Below are positions 17,219 through 26,138 of a DNA stretch of 64,000 bases, in pieces. The notes beneath the pieces were generated by a model. The model saw only the letters and a list, made by a program, of their open reading frames with translations, was not told where the DNA came from and did not search any database. The stretch is from positions 72,361 through 136,360 of the forward strand of contig NZ_LMEH01000001.1 in the NCBI RefSeq assembly GCF_001425325.1, in the 5' to 3' direction. A program made the translations under genes and the position numbers. The stretch's first letter is position 1, and the number at the start of each line of letters is the position of its first letter. Origin of the DNA: Leifsonia sp. Root1293. GTDB lineage: Bacteria; Actinomycetota; Actinomycetes; Actinomycetales; Microbacteriaceae.

Positions 17219-17928
17219 CAGCGCACCAGCAGATCGACGAGGATGTTGACGGAGTTCAGCACCGATTGCCCCTTGGCCTTCGAGTAGTCGGTGTAGAGCA
17301 GTTCCACGGGGTATTCCTTCCAGGGCAGCTTCGTGCGGCCGAGCTTCAGCACGATCTCGGTCGCATGCGCCATGCCGTCCTGCTCCAGCTCGATCATGCC
17401 GGCAGCATCCGTGCGGATGACGCGGAGTCCGTTGTGGGCGTCCGTCAACCGCAGGCCCGTCGTCAGGTTGGTGACCCAGACGGCGGTCTTGAGGATGACG
17501 TGCTTCAGCCAACCGGGATTGGTGCGATCGTCGAGGAACCTCGAGCCGAACACGATGGCGAGGTCATCGTCCTTGGCGAGGTCGAGCATCTCGACGGCGT
17601 CGCTCACCCGATGCTGGCCGTCGGCGTCGAAGGTGACCAGGTAGCGGGCATCCGGATGCGCCTCGACGTATTCGAATCCCGTCTGGAGGGCGGCACCCTG
17701 CCCCAGGTTCACGGGGTGGTGCACGACCCGCGCTCCCGCAGCCGCCGCCACGGCTGCCGACCCGTCGACACTGCCGTCGTCGATGCAGACGATGTGGTCG
17801 AAGTGCACCTGCAGGTCGACGATGACCTGCTGGATGACCGTGCGCTCGTTGTAGAGGGGAATGACGATCCAGGTGTCCGCAGCGTGTCGCCGGGGGTCGA
17901 CGGCGGGGCTGGGGGCAGGTGCGTGCAT
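17218..17928 (-). CDS. Polyprenyl-phosphate glycosyltransferase, GT2 (DPM1-like)
   Basis: This 236-residue GT-A enzyme resembles dolichyl/polyprenyl-phosphate mannosyl- or glucosyltransferases, which load a sugar onto the lipid carrier at the inner membrane face. It shows WIVIPLYNE, CIDDGSVDGS, NLGQGAALQTGFEYV and the metal motif FDADGQH. A TDAHNGLRV motif lies near the acceptor site. It lacks C-terminal membrane helices; the coupled DUF2304 protein probably supplies them. ATG 17928 was chosen because the frame upstream (to 17973) crosses the promoter region of the divergent gene. Confidence 0.87.
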   Translation of the reverse strand: MHAPAPSPAVDPRRHAADTWIVIPLYNERTVIQQVIVDLQVHFDHIVCIDDGSVDGSAAVAAAAGARVVHHPVNLGQGAALQTGFEYVEAHPDARYLVTFDADGQHRVSDAVEMLDLAKDDDLAIVFGSRFLDDRTNPGWLKHVILKTAVWVTNLTTGLRLTDAHNGLRVIRTDAAGMIELEQDGMAHATEIVLKLGRTKLPWKEYPVELLYTDYSKAKGQSVLNSVNILVDLLVR

Positions 17929-17951
17929 CCGACCATTCTTGCAGAACGCGA

Positions 17952-17957
17952 TAGGCT
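17952..17957 (+). promoter_or_regulatory. -10 element of the WbpD-like gene operon
   Basis: TAGGCT about 47 bases before GTG 18004, followed by a strong GGAGGA ribosome binding site. It would drive the long co-directional run up to about 29.7 kb. The -35 region is weak. Confidence 0.45.
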
Positions 17958-18003
17958 GAACGCGGCAGCGCATGCCAGTCCCAGATCCAGGAGGAACCGC
18001 ACA

Positions 18004-18615
18004 GTGCCGACGAGCCCCGGCGTCCGAATCGTGGATTCGGCCGATGTCGCCGACGATGTGACCATCGGATCAGACAGTTCCATCTGGCATCTCGCCCAGG
18101 TGCGTGAGACAGCGGTGCTCGGTGAGAACTGCGTCATCGGACGCGGTGCCTACATCGGGACCGGCGTCGTACTGGGCGACAACTGCAAGGTGCAGAACTA
18201 CGCACTGGTCTACGAGCCGGCCGTGCTCGGTCACGGCGTCTTCATCGGGCCGGCCGTGGTGCTGACGAACGACACCTACCCACGGGCGGTCAACCCAGAC
18301 GGCACGCAGAAGAGCGCGCACGACTGGGAACCCGTCGGGGTCACGATCAGGGATGGCGCTTCCATCGGCGCCCGCGCGGTGTGCGTCGCACCGGTGACCA
18401 TCGGCGCCTGGGCGACTGTCGCCGCCGGCGCCGTCGTCACGCGCGACGTGCCCGACTTCGCCCTCATGGCCGGTGTGCCAGCGCGCCGGTTGGGCTGGGT
18501 CGGCAGAGCAGGACAGCGACTCGTCGAAGACGGTTCGTACTGGGTGTGCCCGGCCACGGGAACCCGATACAGAGAGAACGAAGGGGCGCTCGAAGAGCTT
18601 GCCGAACATGACTGA
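18004..18615 (+). CDS. Left-handed beta-helix N-acetyltransferase (WbpD/WlbB-like)
   Basis: This 203-residue protein consists of hexapeptide repeats (V-I-G-x-x-x type) forming a left-handed beta-helix. VVLTNDTYPRA is typical of UDP-2-acetamido-3-amino-2,3-dideoxy-glucuronate N-acetyltransferases. The C-terminal WVCPATGTRY fits the same family. In that pathway it acetylates the 3-amino group made by the aminotransferase encoded next. GTG 18004 has a GGAGGA site; the much longer open frame upstream is antisense to the GT2 gene. It overlaps the aminotransferase gene by eight bases. Confidence 0.87.
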   Translation: MPTSPGVRIVDSADVADDVTIGSDSSIWHLAQVRETAVLGENCVIGRGAYIGTGVVLGDNCKVQNYALVYEPAVLGHGVFIGPAVVLTNDTYPRAVNPDGTQKSAHDWEPVGVTIRDGASIGARAVCVAPVTIGAWATVAAGAVVTRDVPDFALMAGVPARRLGWVGRAGQRLVEDGSYWVCPATGTRYRENEGALEELAEHD

Positions 18616-19708
18616 TACTTTCATCCCCGCAGCGAAGCCGATCATCGGCGACGACGAGCGAGCAGCCGTCGACCGCGTACTCCTCTCAGGAATGGTGGCC
18701 CAGGGCCCCGAGGTCGCTGAATTCGAGCGCGAGTTCGCGGCCGAGATGGTGGAGGGACGCGCGAGCGTCGCCGTCAACTCCGGCACCTCGGGACTGCACC
18801 TCGGCCTGCTGGCCTCCGGAGTCGGAGCGGGCGACGAGGTCATCGTTCCGTCGTTCACCTTCGCCGCCACGGGGAACTCCGTCGCGCTCACCGGAGCCAC
18901 CCCGGTGTTCGCCGACATCGAGCCCGACTACTTCTCGCTCGATCCGCGCGCCGTCGAGGCCGCCATCACCCCGCGCACCAAGGGCATCATGCCCGTGCAC
19001 CTCTACGGACACCCCGCCCTCATGGCTGACCTGCGCGCCGTCGCCGACCGCCACGGCATCGCCCTGTACGAGGATGCCGCCCAGGCCCACGGCGCGGAGA
19101 TCGACGGCCACCGGGTGGGCACGTTCGGCACCTTCGCCATGTTCAGCCTCTACCCGACCAAGAACATGACCAGCGGCGAGGGTGGCATGGTCAGCTGCGC
19201 GGACGAGACCATCGTGCGCAACGTGAAACTGCTGCGCAACCAGGGCATGGAGAAGCAGTACGAGAACGAGGTCATCGGGTTCAACAACCGCATGACCGAC
19301 ATCCACGCAGCCATCGGCCGCGTGCAGCTGACCAAGGTGGGCGGCTGGACCGCGACCCGACGCGCCAACGCCGCGTTCCTCGATGAGAACCTCACCGGCG
19401 TCGTGATCCCTCCCGTCGCCCCCGGCGCCCGTCACGTCTACCACCAGTACACGGTTCGAGTCCCCGAGGACCGCGACGGCTTCGTCGCAGCGCTCCGCGA
19501 GGAGTACGCCATCGGCTCCGGCGTGTACTACCCGATCCCCAACCACCGCCTGCCGTCGCTGGCCGGATTCGCCCCGGCCCTCGAGCTGCCCGAGACCGAG
19601 CGCGCGGCATCCGAGGTCGTCTCGCTGCCCGTGCACCCCTCGCTCTCGCAGGGCGACCTCGAGCGCATCGTCAGTGCCGTCAATGCTCTCGCAGGAGCCG
19701 GCGCCTGA
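18608..19708 (+). CDS. DegT/DnrJ/EryC1-type sugar aminotransferase (WbpE-like)
   Basis: This 366-residue PLP enzyme transfers an amino group to a 3-keto-uronic sugar nucleotide. It shows NSGTSGLHLGL for phosphate binding, the EDAAQAHGA segment with the aspartate that contacts the PLP ring, and SLYPTKNMTSGEGG with the Schiff-base lysine. The GFNNRMTDIHAAIG motif is typical of VioA/ArnB/WbpE enzymes. Its neighbours, an N-acetyltransferase before and a Gfo/Idh oxidoreductase after, point to the WbpE step. The three genes overlap and are surely co-translated. Confidence 0.9.
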   Translation: MTDTFIPAAKPIIGDDERAAVDRVLLSGMVAQGPEVAEFEREFAAEMVEGRASVAVNSGTSGLHLGLLASGVGAGDEVIVPSFTFAATGNSVALTGATPVFADIEPDYFSLDPRAVEAAITPRTKGIMPVHLYGHPALMADLRAVADRHGIALYEDAAQAHGAEIDGHRVGTFGTFAMFSLYPTKNMTSGEGGMVSCADETIVRNVKLLRNQGMEKQYENEVIGFNNRMTDIHAAIGRVQLTKVGGWTATRRANAAFLDENLTGVVIPPVAPGARHVYHQYTVRVPEDRDGFVAALREEYAIGSGVYYPIPNHRLPSLAGFAPALELPETERAASEVVSLPVHPSLSQGDLERIVSAVNALAGAGA

Positions 19709-20697
19709 TGGCCGACACGCTGCGCGCCGGCCTCTTGGGCGTCGGCGTCATGGGGCGCCACCACGCCCGCGTGCTGCGAGAAGTGGACGGGGTCGAACTC
19801 GTCGCCATCGCAGATCCCGGTGGCGACCCTCACGGGGTCGCCGGAGCACTCGAGGTGCTCCCCGACATTCAATCGCTCATCGCCGCGGGGCTCGACATCG
19901 CGGTCGTCGCGGTCCCCACGCAGTTCCACGAGGATGCTGCCCTTCAACTTGCCGCTGCAGGAGTTCACACCCTCGTCGAGAAACCCATCGCCCACAGCGT
20001 CGAAGCAGGCAACCGCATGGTGACCGCGTTCGCCGAGGCCGGGCTGGTCGGCGCGGTGGGCCATGTCGAGCGGTTCAACCCTGCCCTCCAGGAGCTTCGT
20101 TCCAGGTTGGCCGCAGGCGACCTCGGCGAGGTGTACCAGATCGTCACCCGTCGCCAGAGCGCCTTCCCCACGCGCATCGCCGATGTCGGTGTGGCGAAGG
20201 ACCTTGCTTCCCATGACATCGACCTGACCTCGTGGGTGGCGCAGAGCACCTATGCCTCTCTGTACGCGCAGACCACCTTCAAGAGCGGTCGCAACCATGA
20301 GGACATGATCGCCGTGACCGGGCGTCTCGCGAACGGTGTGATCGTCTCTCACCTGGTGAACTGGCTCAGCCCCATGAAGGAGCGAGTCACCGTCGTGACC
20401 GGCGAGCGCGGCGCCTACGTCGCCGATACGTCGACCGGCGACCTCACCTTCTTCGCGAACGGCACGATCCCGCTCGAATGGGAGTCCGTGTCCTCGTTCC
20501 GCGGGGTCTCGGAAGGAGACGTGACACGGTTCTCCTTCGCCAAGCGCGAGCCACTGCGCGTGGAACACGAGGCCTTCCGTGACGCTGTACTCGGCCATTC
20601 GAACGACATCGTGACTCTCGAGCAGGGCCTGCGAACCCTCGAGGTCGTCGAAGGTGCGCTTGAGTCGGCACGCAGCGGGTTGCCCGTCGTCTTCTGA
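19708..20697 (+). CDS. Gfo/Idh/MocA oxidoreductase (WbpB-like)
   Basis: This 329-residue NAD-dependent enzyme has an N-terminal Rossmann fold (GLLGVGVMGRHHARVL), the family EKP motif (TLVEKPIAHS) and the catalytic-region segment DVGVAKDLASHDIDL. In the WbpB/WlbA subfamily it oxidises C3 of UDP-GlcNAc uronate, giving the keto substrate for the aminotransferase encoded before it. The ATG shares a base with that gene's stop (TGATG). The assignment to this step rests mostly on the trio of neighbours. Confidence 0.85.
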   Translation: MADTLRAGLLGVGVMGRHHARVLREVDGVELVAIADPGGDPHGVAGALEVLPDIQSLIAAGLDIAVVAVPTQFHEDAALQLAAAGVHTLVEKPIAHSVEAGNRMVTAFAEAGLVGAVGHVERFNPALQELRSRLAAGDLGEVYQIVTRRQSAFPTRIADVGVAKDLASHDIDLTSWVAQSTYASLYAQTTFKSGRNHEDMIAVTGRLANGVIVSHLVNWLSPMKERVTVVTGERGAYVADTSTGDLTFFANGTIPLEWESVSSFRGVSEGDVTRFSFAKREPLRVEHEAFRDAVLGHSNDIVTLEQGLRTLEVVEGALESARSGLPVVF

Positions 20698-20698
20698 A

Positions 20699-21862
20699 AT
20701 GCAAGTAACCCTCGTCAGCCGGATCTTCTCCCCAGAGGCGGCCGCTGCATCCTTCCGACTCCGGGCTCTCACTCAGGCGCTGGTGGCTGGGGGAGACCGG
20801 GTCGATGTCCTCACGAGCGCTGTCCCGCCGTTCCTCCGTTCGGATTCCGAACCGGAGGTACCGGGAGTGCGCGTCCGACGGGCTCCGGTGCTGCGCGACC
20901 GGCACGGCTATGTGCGGGGCTACCTGCAGTATCTGAGCTTCGACGTGCCGGCGTTCTTCCGCGTGTTGTTCGGGGCGCGCTGCGACGTCGTGGTCGTCGA
21001 GCCGCCGCCCACGACTGGGCTTCTCGTCCGCCTCGCGTGCGCAATTCGCCGTCTGCCGTACGTGTACTACGCGGCTGACATCTGGTCGGACGCGACGGCC
21101 GCCACGGATGCCCCCGGCGTCGTCGTACAGGGAGTTCGCTGGATCGAGGCCCGTGCGCTGCGCGGCGCGCGTCGAGTGATCGCGGTGAGCGACGGAGTGC
21201 GGGCCCGCGTGCTCATGTTAGCTCCGAATGCCGATGTCGTGGTTGTTCCGAACGGCATCGACACGGAGATCTTCACTCCAGACGGTGACGTCGACGTCGA
21301 TGCGCCTTGGGGAATCTACGCAGGGACGACGAGCGAGTGGCAGGGCGCTGATATCTTCATTCGGGCCATGCCGGCAGTGCTGGCGGTTCACCCGAACGCC
21401 ACGATCGCGTTCCTCGGGCAGGGCAGCGCGTGGGCGGCGCTGGAGGCGCTAGCGGCAGTCGTGGCGCCGGGAGCGGTGAAGTTCCGTGGATCCGTGCCGC
21501 CCGCCCAGGCTGCGCGGTGGCTTCGTTCGGCTCGAGCAGGGCTCGTGAGCCTCATGCCCGGACAAGGTTACGATTTCGCGCTGCCGACGAAGATCTTCGC
21601 ATCGAGCGCGACGGGTACTCCTGTCGTCTTTGCAGGCCCCGGCCCTTCGCGACACGTCATCGCCTCGGGCCGTCTTGGGGTTGCCGTGGACTACGACGCA
21701 GAATCCGTGGCGAACGCGCTGATCGACGCCTTCGGACAGGCGGAGGACACCAGGGAACGAGGCCGACGCGCGCAGTGGGTGGCCAAGAACGCTTCGAGCG
21801 CTGCGCGCGCCAGCGAAGCGGCGGGTGTCGTGCGAAGCGCCGCCGCGTTGGGGAGAGAATGA
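20699..21862 (+). CDS. Glycosyltransferase, GT4 family (WcaI/WbuB-like)
   Basis: The 387-residue GT-B enzyme starts with VTLVSRIFSPEAAAASFRL, as in GT4 transferases that add N-acetylated amino sugars. It has a YYAADIWSDA segment at the domain core and VVPNGIDTEIF at the linker. In the C-terminal half the family motifs are less regular (LPTKIFASSATGTPVVFAG). It follows the amino-sugar trio by one base, so transfer of the product of that pathway is a reasonable guess, not shown. It is coupled to the next gene by ATGA. Confidence 0.85.
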   Translation: MQVTLVSRIFSPEAAAASFRLRALTQALVAGGDRVDVLTSAVPPFLRSDSEPEVPGVRVRRAPVLRDRHGYVRGYLQYLSFDVPAFFRVLFGARCDVVVVEPPPTTGLLVRLACAIRRLPYVYYAADIWSDATAATDAPGVVVQGVRWIEARALRGARRVIAVSDGVRARVLMLAPNADVVVVPNGIDTEIFTPDGDVDVDAPWGIYAGTTSEWQGADIFIRAMPAVLAVHPNATIAFLGQGSAWAALEALAAVVAPGAVKFRGSVPPAQAARWLRSARAGLVSLMPGQGYDFALPTKIFASSATGTPVVFAGPGPSRHVIASGRLGVAVDYDAESVANALIDAFGQAEDTRERGRRAQWVAKNASSAARASEAAGVVRSAAALGRE

Positions 21863-23127
21863 ACCCCGTCGCGAGGATGATTGCCTGGGTGCGACGCTCA
21901 GCCGGCGCGGTTGTGTTGTCCCTACCCGAGCCCGTTCGGGTCCGGCTCATTCCGCACACCCTCGGCTACAGCTCCGCCGACCTGCCGCCTGTCATCAGCC
22001 CGCCGCCAGGCGAAGTGAGGCTCCTCGTGGCTCCCGCCAACTACGCCGGCCAGGGCTACGAGTGGGCCCGCGCGGCCGAACGCCTGCCGGGGGTGGGTGC
22101 GGCCAATCTGGTCGTCGCACGGGGGACCGACTGGGGGTTTCGGGCCGACCATCGCGTGGTCGAGAACGTGGCAGTCGATTCGGCGTGGTGGTACAGACGC
22201 CATGCGACGTCGGTGCTGACTGGATTCACCCACGTACTCGTCGAGTCCGAGCGGCCTCTTCTTGGGGGATATTGTGCCGGCGACGTGCGCCGTGAGGCTG
22301 ATGCGCTGAGGACGGCCGGCATCGCCGTCGGCTACGTCTCCCATGGAAGCGACCTCAGGCTTCCCAGCCGGCACGCGGACAGGGAACGGTGGTCTCCGTT
22401 CCGCGACCAGGACTGGCCCCTGCTGCCCGTCCTCGAAGAGACGGCTCGTGCGAACGCCGCATTCCTCGCCGAGCAGGACGCGACGGTGTTCGTGTCGACT
22501 CCGGAACTGGTTCTGGACTACCCGGGAGCAGTCTGGCTTCCAGTGGTGATCGACGGCGCCCGGTGGGCGAACCCGACCCCGGCCCTGCTGAGGGCCACCC
22601 CGGTCGTCGTGCACGCTCCGACCAATCCGATCATCAAGGGCACGGAACTGATTGAACCGACGACAACCCGGCTTTCCGATGAGGGCGTGATCGACTACCG
22701 ACGGATCGAGGGCGTTGCCGCCAGCGACATGCCCACCATCGTCGCCACCAGCGACGTCGTCCTCGAGCAATTCAGGCTGGGCATCTATTCAGCGACGGCT
22801 ATCGAGGCGATGGCGGGTGGGCGACTCGTGGTCGGCTATCTCAGTGAGCAGGTGCGGGAGCACGTGCGCCTGGTCACCGGCCTCGAGATCCCGATCGTGC
22901 AGGCTAGCGTCGACACCCTCGAGTCCGTCCTGCGGGATGTCGTCGCTCGTCCGGAGCAGTACCGGGCCCTCGCCGAGCAAGGCCCGCGTTTCGTGGCAGC
23001 TGTGCACGACGGCGCGTTGTCAGCCGCCGTGCTCGAGCCGTTCCTCCGCTCGGCCGACCGGCGCCGGAAGGCGCCGGGTAGTCTGGACGAGCACCGAACC
23101 GCTAGACGACGAGGCCGAACCGCATGA
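21859..23127 (+). CDS. Uncharacterised GT-B-like protein, first of three paralogues
   Basis: I do not recognise a named family for this 422-residue protein. It shares with 27274-28524 and 28524-29717 the motifs NYAGQGYEWARA, SHGSDLRLPSRH, WSPF, FVSTP, PVVID, KGTELIEP and EQFRLGIYSATAIEAMAGG. The last resembles the nucleotide-sugar site of GT4 enzymes, so a glycosyltransferase is the best guess. It has no signal peptide or membrane segment. Its gene overlaps both neighbours by four bases, both GT4-type genes. ATG 21859 was chosen over the longer frame, which is antisense-like sequence over the previous gene. Confidence 0.75.
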   Translation: MNPVARMIAWVRRSAGAVVLSLPEPVRVRLIPHTLGYSSADLPPVISPPPGEVRLLVAPANYAGQGYEWARAAERLPGVGAANLVVARGTDWGFRADHRVVENVAVDSAWWYRRHATSVLTGFTHVLVESERPLLGGYCAGDVRREADALRTAGIAVGYVSHGSDLRLPSRHADRERWSPFRDQDWPLLPVLEETARANAAFLAEQDATVFVSTPELVLDYPGAVWLPVVIDGARWANPTPALLRATPVVVHAPTNPIIKGTELIEPTTTRLSDEGVIDYRRIEGVAASDMPTIVATSDVVLEQFRLGIYSATAIEAMAGGRLVVGYLSEQVREHVRLVTGLEIPIVQASVDTLESVLRDVVARPEQYRALAEQGPRFVAAVHDGALSAAVLEPFLRSADRRRKAPGSLDEHRTARRRGRTA

Positions 23128-24248
23128 AGACCAGACTGCTCATCCTCTCGTTCTCCCCCATCGCGGCGGATGCTCGGGTGCTCAAGCAGGTCGAGGCTTT
23201 CCGCGACGAATACGAAGTCACCACGTGCGGGTACGGCGAGGCTCCGGACGGAGTGGCGCGCCACATCCGCATTCCCGATGACGTGCTCCACAACGTGCTC
23301 CACGACGGACGAGTCACGAGGAAGCGCTACAAGCGCGCCTACTGGTCGCTGTGGTCGGTGAACTGGGTCCGCCGCCACCTCAAGCCGGGCCGATGGGATG
23401 TCGTGCTCGCGAACGACGTCGAAGCAGTCCCGATCGCCCTGCGCCTGAAGCCAACGAAGGGCGTACACGCCGACCTTCACGAGTACTCGCCGCTGCTCCA
23501 CGAGGACTGGGAGGGCTGGAAGCTCAAGATCACGCCATACGTCGAATGGCTGTGCAGTACCTATGTCAGTCGAGCATCATCGTGGAGCACGGTCAGTGCG
23601 GGCCTTGCGCGGGAGTACGAGCGCGTCTTCGGATTCCGTCCGGTCATCGTCACCAACGCAGCCCCCTACGTCGAGACGGAACCGCGAACGGTGGCCGATC
23701 CCGTCCGACTGGTGCATTCCGGCGCGGCGATGCACGACCGTCGCCTGGACGACCTGGTCTCCGGGGTGATGGCGTCCACTTCGGGAGCCACGCTCGACTT
23801 CTATCTCACTCCGAATCAACCGGCGTTCCTCGACCACCTGCGCGAGCGTGCCGCGGAGTCGGACGGGCGGGTCCGCGTGAACGATCCGGTGCCGTATGCG
23901 GAGCTTTCCGAGACGCTGCAGCGCTATGACGTTGGCGTGCACTTCCTTCCACCGACGAATTTCAACAACCGCTGGGCGTTGCCGAACAAGCTGTTCGACT
24001 ACGTCCAGGCTCGCCTCGGCGTGATCATCGGACCGTCACCGGAGATGGCCGAATACGTCAATGAGTTCGGACTCGGTGTTGTCGCCGACGGCTTCGCGCC
24101 TGATGATCTCGCTGCCGTCCTGGATGGACTGACGACCGACGCCGTCGAGCAGTGGAAGATCAATGCGAACTCCAGTGCCCGCGAGCTCTCGGCCGAGTCG
24201 CAGGTAGCGATCTGGAAGAAGGCCATCGCGGCACTTGCCGCGGCCTGA
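23124..24248 (+). CDS. Glycosyltransferase, GT4-like
   Basis: This 374-residue protein has the two-domain GT-B layout: LILSFSPIAADARVLKQVEAF at the N-terminus, DLHEYSPLLHEDW in the first domain and TVSAGLAREY before the linker. The sugar-nucleotide half has VGVHFLPPTNFNNRWALPNK. Such proteins occur in surface-polysaccharide loci of actinobacteria. Donor unknown. It is coupled to the preceding gene (ATGA) and ends the first part of the operon before an 87-base gap. Confidence 0.82.
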   Translation: MKTRLLILSFSPIAADARVLKQVEAFRDEYEVTTCGYGEAPDGVARHIRIPDDVLHNVLHDGRVTRKRYKRAYWSLWSVNWVRRHLKPGRWDVVLANDVEAVPIALRLKPTKGVHADLHEYSPLLHEDWEGWKLKITPYVEWLCSTYVSRASSWSTVSAGLAREYERVFGFRPVIVTNAAPYVETEPRTVADPVRLVHSGAAMHDRRLDDLVSGVMASTSGATLDFYLTPNQPAFLDHLRERAAESDGRVRVNDPVPYAELSETLQRYDVGVHFLPPTNFNNRWALPNKLFDYVQARLGVIIGPSPEMAEYVNEFGLGVVADGFAPDDLAAVLDGLTTDAVEQWKINANSSARELSAESQVAIWKKAIAALAAA

Positions 24249-24273
24249 CCCGAGCGGAACTCGAGGCCCACGG

Positions 24274-24299
24274 CCCTTGAGGCGCTGATCGCCTTTGGG
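24274..24299 (+). terminator. Weak hairpin between operon parts
   Basis: AGGCG (24280-24284) pairs with CGCCT (24290-24294) around CTGAT, with flanking CCC/GGG able to extend it, followed by TT. Partial termination or processing between the GT4 gene and the flippase gene is possible. Confidence 0.25.
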
Positions 24300-24320
24300 C
24301 TTCCCACATGTTGCGGATGG

Positions 24321-24326
24321 TAGTGT
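24321..24326 (+). promoter_or_regulatory. -10 element of the ABC flippase gene
   Basis: TAGTGT ends nine bases before the ATG at 24336. There is no ribosome binding site between them, so a leaderless or very short leader is likely. Confidence 0.45.
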
Positions 24327-24335
24327 CATCACGCC

Positions 24336-26138
24336 ATGAAGCTCCTGTGGAAAACGCTCCGAGACCTCCTGCCTCTTCTCCCAGCGGGAGCGAGGAATTT
24401 CTTCGCGCTCTACGTCGTGCTCACCAGCGCGATCACGTTGCTCGATGTCGGAGCCATGACCCTTCTCGCGCTGATCATCACGCCGATCGTGACGGGCTCC
24501 CCGATCACTCTGCCGATCATCGGGCAGTTCCCCGCTTCTGCGGCGCCGTGGCTCGTCCTGGCGGCCTGCGGCCTTATCATCCTGAAGAGCCTGCTGTCTG
24601 TAGGGCTGCACTGGGTGGCCACGCGCCGGTTCGCGCGCTATGAGCTCGAGATCGGGCAGCGAATGTTCCGCGCATACATCCACTCTTCGTGGGAGGAGCG
24701 CTCGAAGCGCAGCGTCGCAGAGGTCACCCGTATCGCCGACGGCGGCATCGCGAACACGATCATGGGCTTCATTCTGCCGCTCGCCCTCATTCCGGGCAGC
24801 CTGCTGACCTTCGTCCTGATCCTCGTGGTGCTGGTCGTCGCCCAGCCGCTCACAGCCATCATCGCTTTGCTCTACCTCGGCCTCGTCGCCTTCGTCGTCA
24901 ACCATTTCGTCACGCGCCGCGCCCTGCTCGCCGGACGGGTCAATCGCAACGCCAGCTACAGGGTCGCCATCTTCATGACCGAGATGGTCGAGGCACTGAA
25001 GGAGATCACCCTCCGCAACCGTCTCGACCAGGTCTCCCGGGTGGTCACCTCTGAACGCATCCGCGCCGTGCGAGCGCGGGCCAACAGCTCCTTTCTGAGC
25101 GTCATCCCGAAGTACGCCTTCGAGGCCGCCCTCGTCGGCGGGTTCCTGCTCATCGGCGGTGCGTCCTTCCTCATCGCAGGGCCGGATCAGGCCATCATCT
25201 CCGTCGCGCTGTTCGCGGTGACGGGATTCCGGCTGATTCCCGCTATCAATGGCGTGCAGAGCGGCATCATCCAGGCATCTGCCACCATCCCGTCAGCGCA
25301 GGACGTCATCGATGACATCACCCGCTCGGAGAACGACGTCAACGCCACCGAGATCGGCCAGGATCGGGCCACGCTGCCGGCCTCGCCGAGGGTGCTGAGC
25401 CTGCACCAGGTGAAGTTCCGCTACCCGACGACGACTGGACTCGTGCTGCGCGGCGTCGACATCGACATCCCGTTCGGCAGTTCCCTCGGCATCGTGGGTC
25501 CGTCTGGTGCCGGAAAGTCCACCCTGATCGATATCCTCCTCGGCCTCAGTACGCCCACGGAGGGCCGCCTCACCATCGATGATCTTCCCCTCGGAGACGT
25601 GCTGAGAGCGTGGCGTGGGCGCGTTGGATATGTGCCCCAGCGAGTCGCTCTCTTCGACGGCAGCATCGCGCAGAACGTCGCGCTCACCTGGGACGACGAC
25701 TTCGACCCTGAGCGGGTCGAGCGCGCTCTCGAGATGGCACAGCTCTCGGCGGTCGTCGACGCCCGGGAGACTGGTATGTACTCCAAGATCGGCGAGCGCG
25801 GAATCGCCCTGTCCGGAGGTCAGCAGCAGCGCCTGGGCATTGCGCGGGCGCTCTATGCCGATCCGCTGGTACTGGTGCTGGATGAGGCGACCAGTTCGCT
25901 CGACACCAAGACGGAGGACGACGTCACGAAGGCCATCCGCGGTCTGCAGGGCGAGCTCACTGTGATCTCGGTCGCGCACAGGTTGTCGACGGTGAAGGAT
26001 TACGACCAGATCTGCTATCTCGAGGACGGCCGGGTGCTGGGTCTCGACACCTTCTATGGTCTCGCGACCACGCTCCCCGCCTTCGGTGAACAGGTCGCAC
26101 TCGCCGGACTCGGACGGCCGACCGCCACGACCTCGTGA
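24336..26138 (+). CDS. ABC exporter, fused permease-ATPase (PglK/MsbA-type flippase)
   Basis: This 600-residue half-transporter has six membrane helices (about residues 1-330) and a nucleotide-binding domain. Walker A is GPSGAGKST, the signature is LSGGQQQRLGIARALY and Walker B with the catalytic glutamate is LVLDEATSSLD. The ATPase half and the context match flippases for lipid-linked oligosaccharides such as PglK. It lies among seven glycosyltransferase-like genes and the amino-sugar trio, so flipping a short lipid-linked glycan is the likely job; a lipid exporter is the alternative. The next gene overlaps it by GTGA. Confidence 0.88.
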   Translation: MKLLWKTLRDLLPLLPAGARNFFALYVVLTSAITLLDVGAMTLLALIITPIVTGSPITLPIIGQFPASAAPWLVLAACGLIILKSLLSVGLHWVATRRFARYELEIGQRMFRAYIHSSWEERSKRSVAEVTRIADGGIANTIMGFILPLALIPGSLLTFVLILVVLVVAQPLTAIIALLYLGLVAFVVNHFVTRRALLAGRVNRNASYRVAIFMTEMVEALKEITLRNRLDQVSRVVTSERIRAVRARANSSFLSVIPKYAFEAALVGGFLLIGGASFLIAGPDQAIISVALFAVTGFRLIPAINGVQSGIIQASATIPSAQDVIDDITRSENDVNATEIGQDRATLPASPRVLSLHQVKFRYPTTTGLVLRGVDIDIPFGSSLGIVGPSGAGKSTLIDILLGLSTPTEGRLTIDDLPLGDVLRAWRGRVGYVPQRVALFDGSIAQNVALTWDDDFDPERVERALEMAQLSAVVDARETGMYSKIGERGIALSGGQQQRLGIARALYADPLVLVLDEATSSLDTKTEDDVTKAIRGLQGELTVISVAHRLSTVKDYDQICYLEDGRVLGLDTFYGLATTLPAFGEQVALAGLGRPTATTS